A stretch of 6,757 nt of DNA from an uncultured Clostridium sp. (lineage in GTDB: Bacteria; Bacillota; Clostridia; Lachnospirales; Lachnospiraceae). Positions 1 to 6,287 of this stretch are shown piece by piece; the stretch's first letter is position 1, and each line of letters starts with the position of its first letter. A program made the position numbers and the translations under genes. The notes under the pieces are model-generated. The model saw nothing but the letters and a program-made list of their open reading frames with translations, was not told where the DNA came from and searched no databases. The stretch is taken from the NCBI GenBank assembly GCA_900551225.1, contig URUZ01000345.1, positions 1-6,757 of the forward strand. The letters run 5' to 3'.

Positions 1-556
1 CAAAGGAATGGTGCACCTGCACGGAAAACGGCAGAAGGACCCTGCCCTCCCGCTCATAGTATTTCCCCCAGTCAAACAGCGGTGTGGCATTGTCACGGCT
101 GCCGGAGTCCGTATGGGAAATGTGGGTGTAGGACACCCAGGGAAATGGTGAAAACTGGTAAATGTCATTGCCCATGGGACCTGTAAAATATTCCTTCTGG
201 TTCTGCTGTGTCTCCTCCGCCAGGGCCACATATGCCTCAATGGTGTCCTGCATGGGCACATTCACCACCTTGAACAGTTCTGTCTCCTGATTGAGATAGG
301 TGAATGACGTGTTGATTTTCTCAAATACGGCAGGCTTCCCGTCCACAAACCGGCAGCGGAACTCATATATCTCATTGGCACATCTCGTGACAGCATAGAT
401 GAACGAGTAGGTGAATGAATACCCCCTGGCCTTCACCGCCCTCAGGAAGCCGGTAACGTCCAGATCAAAGGTTACGCAGTATTGCGGCTGTGCGCTGTTC
501 CTGAAGATCTGATAATGCATGGCCCGTTTCCAGGTCGAAAGATCAATAAACTCCAT
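1..556 (-). CDS. CatA-like O-acetyltransferase (chloramphenicol acetyltransferase family), 3' end outside the window
   Basis: The first 185 residues are visible; roughly 25-35 are missing at the C-terminus compared with the usual ~215. The family transfers acetyl from acetyl-CoA to a hydroxyl group in a cytosolic trimer whose active site lies at subunit interfaces. Family landmarks appear in order: DLSTWKR near the start (6-11), a central FTYSFIYAVTRCAN stretch (48-61), PWVSYTHIS (139-147), and LPFSVQVHHSF (175-185), the left half of the HHxxxDG active-site motif. H183 should be the catalytic base; the following Asp-Gly lies off the edge. The ATG at 554-556 has a GAAGGAG site (565-571) eight bases upstream. 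It follows the lipoprotein gene by 22 bases, so the two are probably co-transcribed. By eye alignment, the position of the oxyanion Ser148 of CAT III is His145 here, so drug resistance should not be assumed. The family call is firm; the substrate is unknown. Confidence 0.88.
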   Translation of the reverse strand, partial: MEFIDLSTWKRAMHYQIFRNSAQPQYCVTFDLDVTGFLRAVKARGYSFTYSFIYAVTRCANEIYEFRCRFVDGKPAVFEKINTSFTYLNQETELFKVVNVPMQDTIEAYVALAEETQQNQKEYFTGPMGNDIYQFSPFPWVSYTHISHTDSGSRDNATPLFDWGKYYEREGRVLLPFSVQVHHSF

Positions 557-578
557 TTATACATCTCCTTCACTCTAT

Positions 579-872
579 TCAGCTCCTATGCCAGGTCCGG
601 CCCATCGGGCCGCCGGCCTGCTGGCCAGACCTCCCATCAAAGCCAAGCCCATGCCAGGCATAAAATCCCCGGCCGTAATCGTAATCCGGCCAATCCCTCA
701 ACTCCGGCTGGCACTCCACATCCACGGCCGTCATGGCAGGAATCATAGGGGCAATCCGCACCTCCAGCGTCAGTTTGTTCAGCGGCGCAGAGATATCATC
801 CAAAGGGCGGCGGCAGCTTGTTGCCAAAAGTGATACGGTGCATATTAATGCAGCTGCGAAATATATCTTCAT
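579..872 (-). CDS. Small putative lipoprotein of unknown function
   Basis: This is a 97-residue protein I do not recognise. It starts MKIYFAAALICTVSLLATSC: a lysine, a hydrophobic core of about 15 residues and an LATSC lipobox-like end, which suggests export, lipidation at Cys20 and anchoring to the outer face of the membrane. The mature part would be about 78 residues, beginning with a charged stretch (RRPLDD) and ending in a Gly/Trp/Tyr-rich tail (about 60-97) over GC-rich DNA. The start is supported by GGAGG at 882-886, nine bases before the ATG, and a TATAAT box lies about 50 bases upstream. It precedes the CatA-like gene by 22 bases. Because the tail is compositionally different from the front, a frameshift or an unusual C-terminus is possible. 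Good start signals argue for a real gene; the function is not known. Confidence 0.6.
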   Translation of the reverse strand: MKIYFAAALICTVSLLATSCRRPLDDISAPLNKLTLEVRIAPMIPAMTAVDVECQPELRDWPDYDYGRGFYAWHGLGFDGRSGQQAGGPMGRTWHRS

Positions 873-920
873 ATTCGCTGTCCTCCCCCCTGTATATTCC
901 TCTAATGTTCTGTTAAATAC

Positions 921-926
921 ATTATA
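921..926 (-). promoter_or_regulatory. Candidate -10 box for the lipoprotein/CatA-like unit
   Basis: The minus strand reads a perfect TATAAT here, in an AT-rich gap between the his operon terminator and the lipoprotein start. Transcription would begin near 914, leaving about 40 bases of leader before the ATG at 872. I see no good TTGACA-like -35 at 16-18 bases; the sequence there is close to AACTGC. The promoter may be weak or activator-dependent, or the match may be chance in AT-rich DNA. Confidence 0.4.
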
Positions 927-996
927 ATGCAGAATTTCCTCCGCAGTTTTTACAATTATTGGATCATTTTCTTAATATTTTCCGTAGATCGACTTA

Positions 997-1027
997 AACG
1001 GCACAGCCCTCCCTGGACTGTGCCGTT
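997..1027 (-). terminator. Terminator-like hairpin after hisIE
   Basis: There are perfect 10-base arms, AACGGCACAG (997-1006) and CTGTGCCGTT (1018-1027), around an 11-base loop. It begins 22 bases after the hisIE stop codon. Read on the minus strand, the stem ends in GCCGTTTAAG, so the T tract is only three bases long. This is weaker than a classical intrinsic terminator, but the position between two transcription units supports the role. Confidence 0.6.
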
Positions 1028-1049
1028 GTTATAACCATATTCACGCCCC

Positions 1050-2330
1050 CTACCGGTTGGCCAGCTCCCGTGTAATCTCCTCCCAGCTGATCCCCCGCTC
1101 TGCCATGAGCACCATCATGTGGTACAGGAAATCAGATATCTCATACTTGACCTCCTCCGGGTCAGGGTTCTTGGCCGCGATGACGATCTCCGTGGCCTCC
1201 TCACCCAGCTTCTTCAGGATCTTATCAATACCCTTGTCAAAGAGATAGTTGGTGTAGGACCCCTCCTTGGGGTGCTCCTTTCGGTCCAGGATCACGCCGA
1301 ACACATCCTCAAACACCTTCAAGGGGTTGGTCTCCTTGTACTCCTTCTGGGCCAGTGTCTGGAAAAAGCAGGTGCGGCTTCCGGTGTGGCAGGCAGCGCC
1401 CACCTGGTCCACCTTAGCCAGGATCGTATCATTGTCGCAGTCCAGCTGCAGGGACTTGACATACTGGAAATGCCCGCTGGTCTCCCCCTTCAGCCAGAGG
1501 CAGCTTCTGCTTCTGCTGTAGTAGGTCATCCGGCCGCTACGCAGCGTGGCCTCAAAGGCCTCCTGGTTCATGTAGGCCATCATCAGCACCTCTGAGGTCT
1601 TGTAATCCTGTACAATCACGGGAATCATGCCATCGCTGTTCAGCTTGAAATCCGCCCACCGGACACTGCTCTCAAAGGTATCTGTGGGAATCCCCTGCTC
1701 CTTTAACAGCTGCTTAATCTCCATAAAGCCGGCCATGCACTCCTCACCGGCAGACAGGATCACACCGCTCACAGCTTCCCTGGAAATGCTTCCGGCCAGA
1801 GCTTTAGCCGTCTCGTCTGCCGCCCCCTGCCCCTCTGCAAAGATCAGGTACGGGTGGCCCTCTAATTCCCCGGCGCCCTTTAAGACCATCACAGACGCGC
1901 CCAGCTGGGCGTACTCCTCCACATGGGCCAGATATGTGTCATCCGGCAGCATGGCGTAAATCTTCTCATGCCCGAAACGGTCGGCGGCCTCCTTCATCAG
2001 ATCCACATTTTCCTGGCAGCTGACATCCAGGTACACGGCGCTGGCCCCGGCATACAGATACTTCTTCACATCCTCCAGACGGCGCACACGGCCGCCGGCC
2101 AGAATCGGCGCATCCACGGCCCTGGCCGTATCCTTGATGAGGCCGATCACCGCCTCATGCTCTTCATCTGACTGTGAGTCATCGCACACCCACACCTCGT
2201 CCGCCCCATTGTCGCAGGCCGCAGCTGCCAGCTGCACCAGATTACCTCTGTAGGCCGGTCCGCCCTGTGCCGGGCAGACACTGCCTTTTCTCACTTTATA
2301 TCCTGCAATCAGCTTCTTATACTCTGTCAT
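1050..2330 (-). CDS. hisIE: HisIE: phosphoribosyl-AMP cyclohydrolase / phosphoribosyl-ATP pyrophosphohydrolase with an N-terminal HisF-like domain
   Basis: This cytosolic bifunctional enzyme does steps 2 and 3 of histidine synthesis: the HisE part removes pyrophosphate from PR-ATP and the HisI part opens the adenine ring of PR-AMP to give ProFAR. At 426 residues it is about twice the usual ~200-210. The HisI domain is about 222-330, with YSRSR (271-275), LWLKGETSGH (278-287), metal-binding D297/D299/D301 and zinc ligands C298, C314, C321. The HisE domain is about 336-426, with the MazG-type helices carrying E377/E378/E381 and E397/D400. Both domains look intact. Residues 1-215 are extra and resemble a worn HisF barrel (separate entry). 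The ATG overlaps the hisA stop as ATGA, and only a weak purine-rich site (GGGAT) precedes it, so translation is probably coupled to hisA. It is the last gene of the operon. Confidence 0.95.
   Translation of the reverse strand: MTEYKKLIAGYKVRKGSVCPAQGGPAYRGNLVQLAAAACDNGADEVWVCDDSQSDEEHEAVIGLIKDTARAVDAPILAGGRVRRLEDVKKYLYAGASAVYLDVSCQENVDLMKEAADRFGHEKIYAMLPDDTYLAHVEEYAQLGASVMVLKGAGELEGHPYLIFAEGQGAADETAKALAGSISREAVSGVILSAGEECMAGFMEIKQLLKEQGIPTDTFESSVRWADFKLNSDGMIPVIVQDYKTSEVLMMAYMNQEAFEATLRSGRMTYYSRSRSCLWLKGETSGHFQYVKSLQLDCDNDTILAKVDQVGAACHTGSRTCFFQTLAQKEYKETNPLKVFEDVFGVILDRKEHPKEGSYTNYLFDKGIDKILKKLGEEATEIVIAAKNPDPEEVKYEISDFLYHMMVLMAERGISWEEITRELANR
1686..2330 (-). other. Degenerate HisF-like barrel domain at the N-terminus of HisIE (residues 1-215)
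   Basis: By eye alignment to HisF, LAGGRVRRLEDVKKYLYAGA (77-96) matches the VGGGIRS-VEDIRALLRAGAD region, NGADEVWVCDD (41-51) matches the GADELVFLD strand, and KEAADRFG (113-120) matches REAADRFG. The C-terminal EIKQLLKEQGI (204-214) matches the closing helix. The two catalytic aspartates of HisF are replaced: the CLDV position reads GYKV (K12) and the AIDA position reads MLPD (P129). The second half is shortened, and its phosphate-binding loops are not recognisable. I infer an inactive barrel kept for structure, partner binding or ligand sensing. Confidence 0.72.
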
Positions 2331-3070
2331 ACGCTTATCCCGTCCATTTCCCTGGTTTCAAATGTATTAACCGCTTCCCGCAGATCCACGCGGTTTTCAT
2401 ACAGCGCCTTCCCTATGATGGCCCCCTGAATGCCTGCTTCGCTGAGCTTGGCCAGGTCCTCCATGGAGGAGACGCCGCCGGAGGCGATAATGTCAATTCC
2501 CGTGTCCAGGGTCAGCTGTTTTGTGGCCTCCACATTGGGGCCAGAGAGCATCCCGTCCCTGGAAATGTCCGTGTAGACCACATGTCGGATGCCCATCTCC
2601 TTCATCTTCAGACACAGGGAGGCCGCGGTGACCGTGCTGACCTCCTCCCAGCCCTGGATAGCCACCATGCCGTCCCTGGCGTCCACGCCGGCCACGATGC
2701 GGTCCGGGCCGAAACGCTCCACCATCTCCGCCATGAATTCCGGCCGTTCCACTGCCTTGGTTCCGATGATCACCCTGGCTACGCCCAGATCCAGCATATG
2801 GGCCGCGGCCTCCTCTGAGCGGATTCCGCCGCCGATCTCCACAGGTATGTCCACTGCCTCCACAATGGCGCGGATTACGTCCTCATTGACCGACCTTCCC
2901 GCCAGCGCCCCGTCCAGATCGACCAGATGCAGGAAGGTGGCTCCCTGTTCTTGCCACAGCCTGGCCATGTCGGCTGGCGTATCAGAATATACCTTCACAT
3001 TGTCAAACAATCCCTGGGTCAGGCGGACGCATTTGCCGCCCTTTATATCAATTGCCGGATATAACTGCAT
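2327..3070 (-). CDS. hisA: HisA: ProFAR isomerase
   Basis: HisA converts ProFAR to PRFAR by an Amadori rearrangement, step 4 of the pathway, in the cytosol. The protein is 247 residues, a normal length for this half-repeat TIM barrel. It opens with PAIDIKGGKCVRL, carrying the catalytic Asp8. It has the first phosphate loop GGGIRS (80-85), the second catalytic Asp130 in GVDARDG, YTDISRDGM (166-174) with Thr167, and the second phosphate loop ASGGVSS (196-202). All key residues are present. AGGAGG (3076-3081) lies five bases before the ATG, so initiation should be strong. A large inverted repeat lies just upstream, and the stop overlaps the hisIE start. HisF and HisH, which would use its product, are not encoded nearby. 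Confidence 0.97.
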   Translation of the reverse strand: MQLYPAIDIKGGKCVRLTQGLFDNVKVYSDTPADMARLWQEQGATFLHLVDLDGALAGRSVNEDVIRAIVEAVDIPVEIGGGIRSEEAAAHMLDLGVARVIIGTKAVERPEFMAEMVERFGPDRIVAGVDARDGMVAIQGWEEVSTVTAASLCLKMKEMGIRHVVYTDISRDGMLSGPNVEATKQLTLDTGIDIIASGGVSSMEDLAKLSEAGIQGAIIGKALYENRVDLREAVNTFETREMDGISV

Positions 3071-3099
3071 AATAACCTCCTAATCTTACACCTTCTTTG

Positions 3100-3167
3100 A
3101 ACTGGTACAGCATTGCGCAAATACCAGTGAAGTCAGTACCCGCTATTTACGCAATGCTGTACCAGAT
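3100..3167. repeat. Large inverted repeat spanning the membrane-protein stop codon and the hisA leader
   Basis: Arms of 24 bases (3100-3123 and 3144-3167) match at 22 positions, including a perfect 16-base core, CTGGTACAGCATTGCG (3102-3117) against its complement (3150-3165). The spacer is 20 bases. The right arm encodes the last residues of the membrane protein, and the left arm ends 19 bases before the hisA ribosome binding site. No T run follows in the minus-strand transcript, so it is not a standard terminator. ACTGGTA (3101-3107) can also pair with TACCAGT (3122-3128), giving a mutually exclusive smaller hairpin. It could be an mRNA processing or stability element, a regulatory switch, or a dispersed palindromic repeat. 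Confidence 0.8.
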
Positions 3168-4309
3168 TTAAACCTGAATCCCAGCACCACTGTGGTGAGC
3201 ACGCCGAACAGCAGCCTGGACCGGAACAGGCTCCAAAGATTGTGTTCCTTCAGCAGGCCTACCAGATGCCCTGCCGCGTAGACAGTGCTGTAACCATATT
3301 CTTTGTACCCAAACACCAGCAGCAGTACATGGTAAGAAATCCCCGCCAGGATCACAATCACCAGGGATAATATCAGAACCGGCCTTGCATCCTCCTCAGG
3401 GTTCCACTGTCCCAGATCCTTGTGACGGACGAAAAGGTTCCGTATGCCGAACCCATAGCCAATGGAGATCAGGAAAAAGATGGCCATGGCTCCCAGCAGC
3501 GGACCCCAGATGGCAAAACCGCAGAACAGCATCCAGATGGCAACCCCGGGTACGGCCATCAGAAGGCCGCCGGCCAGGGCGGCTTTCTTGTCCGGCTTGG
3601 GCAGGACGCGAAGCTGAACCTGCTTCTTCTTGCTTTTTGAGCTGCCTTCTTTTGGGCTGCCCTCCGAGCCGCCTTCTTTCGAACCGCCTTCCTTTGAACC
3701 GCCGCCGTTTTTCCCGGCCGCCTTAACCGCTGCCGCCCTGGCCGATTTGTCAGCCGCGCTGGCAGTAACCCTGGCATTCAGCTCCTGTTCCAGGTGCTCC
3801 ACCCAGCTCTTTTTCCCGGAGCCGGAGGCCACAACGTGGGCCGCTCCGCCGGCGGTGGACACCACCAGCAGATCACCTGCATAATAGATGCGCTCCATAT
3901 CCACATAGGGAATCACCTCAAACTGGTAATCTCCGCTGATCAGGAAATGGGGCGTCACATAGACCAGAGCGCCCTTTGCCACGGGTTCAGTCTCATTCAG
4001 CTCCTGGTCCGCCTGGGCCAGCTGCTCCTCTGTCAGCAGCTTCAGGCGGTTCTTCATATCCAGCAGACGCCGTATGAAGAAGAAAAACGCCATAAGCCCG
4101 GCTGCCAGCAGGACTCTGGGCAGGTAGTGCACAACAGAGGCCGCCGCGCCGGAGAGCTGCGCGGTCTGTAAACCGCTGCCAACCCTTCCGTCCAGAATCG
4201 GCGAGAAGAACAGCAGCAAGGCTCCCAGACCCATCATAATCACGGCCGCCCACAGTCTGGGGTCTCTTCTGCGCAGCCGCATCATTTTCTTGGAGTACAT
4301 AGTTTTCAT
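3143..4309 (-). CDS. Multi-pass membrane protein of unknown function inside the his operon
   Basis: I do not recognise this 388-residue protein. A basic start (KKMMRLRRRDPR) is followed by about six likely membrane segments: roughly 19-38, 62-80, 244-266, 268-288, 309-333 and 363-379. Between segments 2 and 3 lies a large soluble region: a charged helix (81-108), a beta-rich part (111-178, with VYVTPHFLIS and YVDMERIYYAGDLLVV) that may be a small PH-like fold, then an Ala/Lys linker and Gly-Ser-Lys-Glu repeats (202-225) ending in a lysine cluster. By the positive-inside rule this region should be cytoplasmic. The ATG at 4307-4309 is preferred because GAGGGG lies seven bases upstream. A GTG at 4322-4324 overlapping the hisB stop is the alternative (393 residues). 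The 11-base gap to hisB implies co-transcription. No transporter or enzyme motif is visible. Confidence 0.88.
   Translation of the reverse strand: MKTMYSKKMMRLRRRDPRLWAAVIMMGLGALLLFFSPILDGRVGSGLQTAQLSGAAASVVHYLPRVLLAAGLMAFFFFIRRLLDMKNRLKLLTEEQLAQADQELNETEPVAKGALVYVTPHFLISGDYQFEVIPYVDMERIYYAGDLLVVSTAGGAAHVVASGSGKKSWVEHLEQELNARVTASAADKSARAAAVKAAGKNGGGSKEGGSKEGGSEGSPKEGSSKSKKKQVQLRVLPKPDKKAALAGGLLMAVPGVAIWMLFCGFAIWGPLLGAMAIFFLISIGYGFGIRNLFVRHKDLGQWNPEEDARPVLILSLVIVILAGISYHVLLLVFGYKEYGYSTVYAAGHLVGLLKEHNLWSLFRSRLLFGVLTTVVLGFRFKSGTALRK
3639..3710 (-). repeat. Imperfect ~15-base tandem repeat encoding the Gly-Ser-Lys-Glu linker
   Basis: Three adjacent units begin at 3666 (GAGCCGCCTTCTTTC), 3681 (GAACCGCCTTCCTTT) and 3696 (GAACCGCCGCCGTTT). 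A diverged copy lies at 3639-3653 and a 12-base copy at 3654-3665. All keep the reading frame and encode GGSKE-like units in the membrane protein. Such repeats can gain or lose copies by slippage without breaking the frame. Confidence 0.75.
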
Positions 4310-4316
4310 GGATTTT

Positions 4317-4322
4317 CCCCTC
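4317..4322 (-). promoter_or_regulatory. Ribosome binding site that sets the membrane-protein start
   Basis: GAGGGG on the minus strand ends seven bases before the ATG at 4309. It overlaps the hisB stop codon, which favours this ATG over the upstream GTG at 4324. Confidence 0.65.
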
Positions 4323-4908
4323 ACAAAGAGCCTTTAGTGGACAACACGTCCGTCAGCCTTGGGTCATATCCACATGCAGCGTCCAGGGACCTGGCAAATG
4401 CCTTGAAGGCTGCTTCTATAATATGATGGTTGTTGGAGCCGGACATCTGTCTGATATGCAGGTTCATGGCCGCGCCGTAGGACACCGCATAGAAGAATTC
4501 CCGGATCATCTCCGTCTCCAGGTCCCCCACCTTCTCCCTGTCCAGGGTCAGGTCATATACCAGATAGGGCCGCCCGCACAGATCCAGGGCACAGATCACC
4601 AGCGCCTCATCCATGGGAAGGATCTGGGAGCCGTAACGGGCGATGCCCTTTTTGTCCCCCACCGCCTGTGCGATGGCCTGGCCCAGCACAATGCCGGTGT
4701 CCTCGATGGTGTGGTGGGTATCCACCTGAAGATCCCCATCCACCGTCAGCTCCAGGTCAAAGAAGCCATGGCGGGCAAAGCTGGCCAGCATGTGGTCAAA
4801 AAAGCCGATACCGGTGTGTATATCCGCTCTGCCGCTGCCATCCAGGTTCAGGGTCATACTGATCTTTGTTTCACTGGTATTGCGCGTGATAGCAGCAATT
4901 CGTTCCAT
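4321..4908 (-). CDS. hisB: HisB: imidazoleglycerol-phosphate dehydratase
   Basis: HisB removes water from imidazoleglycerol phosphate to give imidazole-acetol phosphate, in a cytosolic manganese-dependent oligomer. The protein is 195 residues, the normal stand-alone length, with no fused histidinol-phosphatase domain; that activity must be encoded elsewhere. Landmarks are FFDHML (36-41), DTHHTIED (63-70) and MDEAL (99-103). SGSNNHHIIEAAF (156-168) is followed by the C-terminal STKG (190-193). Metal-binding residues H65, H66, E69, H161, H162 and E165 are all present. The ATG at 4906-4908 is chosen over a GTG at 4935 because MERIAAITRNT is the usual family start and AGGAGG lies just upstream. 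It sits 42 bases after hisD and 11 bases before the membrane protein gene. Confidence 0.97.
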   Translation of the reverse strand: MERIAAITRNTSETKISMTLNLDGSGRADIHTGIGFFDHMLASFARHGFFDLELTVDGDLQVDTHHTIEDTGIVLGQAIAQAVGDKKGIARYGSQILPMDEALVICALDLCGRPYLVYDLTLDREKVGDLETEMIREFFYAVSYGAAMNLHIRQMSGSNNHHIIEAAFKAFARSLDAACGYDPRLTDVLSTKGSL

Positions 4909-4917
4909 GTAAAAATT

Positions 4918-4924
4918 CCTCCTC
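4918..4924 (-). promoter_or_regulatory. Ribosome binding site that sets the hisB start
   Basis: GAGGAGG lies nine bases before the ATG at 4908. It falls inside the longer reading frame that would begin at the GTG at 4935, which argues for the shorter protein. Confidence 0.75.
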
Positions 4925-4950
4925 GTTATGAGCACTTAGCGCCTGTCCGG

Positions 4951-6240
4951 TTACTCAAACCGCACCCTAATGGAATTGGCGTGGGCCGTCAGATGCTCTG
5001 ACTCCGCAAATGCCTCGATCTCCTTGTGGGCCGCTTCCAGCGCTTCCTTTGAATAGTAAATAATACTGGATTTCTTAATAAAATCATCCACCCCAAGTGG
5101 CGAGAAGAACTTGGCGGTTCCGTTGGTTGGCAGAATGTGGTTGGGCCCTGCATAATAATCCCCCAGCGGCTCAGAGCTGTACTCGCCGATGAAGATTGCC
5201 CCCGCGTTCTGGATCTTAGTCATCACCTCAAAGGGGTTCCTGGTGACAATCTCCAGATGCTCCGGCGCGATCTCATTGGCTGTTTTCACCGCATCAGCCA
5301 TGTTCTCCACCACCAGAATATATCCGTAGTTGTCCAGGGATTTGCTGATGATCTCACTGCGGGGCAGAACCTTTAAGAATCCGTCCACCTCCAGCGACAC
5401 CTTCTCAGCCAGTTCCATGCTGGTGGTTACCAGAATGGAACTGGCCAGCTCGTCATGCTCCGCCTGGCTTAAGAGATCCGCCGCCACATAACGGGCATTG
5501 GCGCTGTCATCGGCAATCACCAGGATCTCACTGGGCCCTGCGATGCTGTCGATGCTCACATGGCCGTACACCGCCTTTTTAGCCAAAGCCACGAATATGT
5601 TGCCCGGCCCCACAATCTTGTTCACCCTCGGAATGGACTGGGTCCCGAAGGCCAGCGCCGCCACCGCCTGGGCGCCGCCCACCTTGTATACTTGCGTGGC
5701 CCCCGCCAGATAGGCTGCGGTAAGGGTCACAGGGTTGACCTTGCCGTCATTTCCGGGCGGGGTCACCATCACTATATTTTTAACACCCGCCACATGGGCA
5801 GGCACAATGTTCATCAGCACTGATGAGGGATAGGCTGCCTTTCCGCCGGGCACGTAGACGCCCACGCTCTCCAGGGCGGTTACCTTCTGGCCCAGAATGG
5901 TACCGTCCGGCTGGGAATCGAACCAGCTGTTTTGCTTCTGCTTCTCATGGTAGCTGCGGATGTTGGCCATGGAGTGCTTCATCACTTCCAGCAGGCCCGG
6001 CTCCACCTGGCTCATTGCCTCCTCAATCTCCTGCTCTGTCACCCGGATGGTCTCAGGGGTAAGCTCCGCCTTGTCGAACTTCCTGGTATATTCAAATACA
6101 GCCTCGTCCTTCCTGGTCTTTACATCATCCACAATCCCCTGTACGGTCTGGGTATACTCATCATAGTTGTTGGGATCACGCTTTAACATCTCCGCCAGAA
6201 TATTCTCCATGGATTTCTGATCCAGCTTTACAATACGCAT
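4951..6240 (-). CDS. hisD: HisD: histidinol dehydrogenase
   Basis: HisD does the last two oxidations of the pathway, L-histidinol to histidinal to histidine, with NAD+ and zinc, as a cytosolic dimer. The protein is 429 residues, the usual length. Motifs in order are GVYVPGG (127-133), VGGAQAVAALAFGT (187-200), KIVGPGN (208-214), DSIAGPSEIL (231-240), SQAEHD (258-263), APEHLE (325-330) and GDYYAGPNHILPT (360-372). The catalytic pair E327/H328 and the zinc ligands Q259, H262, D361 and H420 are all in place, so the enzyme should be active. The ATG at 6238-6240 (MRIVKL) is preferred to one at 6258, because AAGGAGG lies eight bases upstream of the former and would be inside the coding region of the latter. 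It lies 47 bases after hisG and 42 before hisB. Confidence 0.97.
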   Translation of the reverse strand: MRIVKLDQKSMENILAEMLKRDPNNYDEYTQTVQGIVDDVKTRKDEAVFEYTRKFDKAELTPETIRVTEQEIEEAMSQVEPGLLEVMKHSMANIRSYHEKQKQNSWFDSQPDGTILGQKVTALESVGVYVPGGKAAYPSSVLMNIVPAHVAGVKNIVMVTPPGNDGKVNPVTLTAAYLAGATQVYKVGGAQAVAALAFGTQSIPRVNKIVGPGNIFVALAKKAVYGHVSIDSIAGPSEILVIADDSANARYVAADLLSQAEHDELASSILVTTSMELAEKVSLEVDGFLKVLPRSEIISKSLDNYGYILVVENMADAVKTANEIAPEHLEIVTRNPFEVMTKIQNAGAIFIGEYSSEPLGDYYAGPNHILPTNGTAKFFSPLGVDDFIKKSSIIYYSKEALEAAHKEIEAFAESEHLTAHANSIRVRFE

Positions 6241-6248
6241 CTGCGGTT

Positions 6249-6255
6249 CCTCCTT
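6249..6255 (-). promoter_or_regulatory. Ribosome binding site that sets the hisD start
   Basis: AAGGAGG on the minus strand ends eight bases before the ATG at 6240. The in-frame ATG at 6258 lies directly upstream of this site and lacks an equally good one of its own. Confidence 0.75.
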
Positions 6256-6287
6256 CATATACTTTACTGGTAATGACCCAGCGACCT

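Noticed and set aside
1..556. Calling the CatA-like gene a chloramphenicol resistance gene
   Set aside because: The family includes many chromosomal members with unknown substrates, the oxyanion position looks changed, and the C-terminal part of the active site is not visible.
597..613. A GC-rich palindrome (GGCCC ATC GGGCC) near the end of the lipoprotein gene as a terminator
   Set aside because: The arms are only about five bases long, it lies within coding sequence, no T run follows, and the CatA-like gene begins just downstream.
482..833. Plus-strand open frames overlapping the lipoprotein gene
   Set aside because: No ribosome binding site precedes them, the composition is low-complexity Pro/Arg/His, and they overlap the better-supported minus-strand genes.
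2174..2818. A 214-residue plus-strand open frame, and other long plus-strand frames such as 4423-5001 and 1119-1595
   Set aside because: They lie opposite hisA, hisB and hisIE, whose products match known families over their full length. The plus-strand products look like antisense translations with no recognisable motifs.
3100..3167. The inverted repeat as an intrinsic terminator
   Set aside because: No T tract follows the stem in the minus-strand transcript, and hisA continues right after it with a strong ribosome binding site.
3639..3710. Short repeats as a possible CRISPR array
   Set aside because: Units of about 15 bases are directly adjacent with no spacers and encode an in-frame peptide repeat.
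3559..3777. A minus-strand frame of 72 residues within the membrane-protein gene
   Set aside because: It is an Arg/Ala/Lys-rich out-of-frame reading of the repetitive linker DNA.
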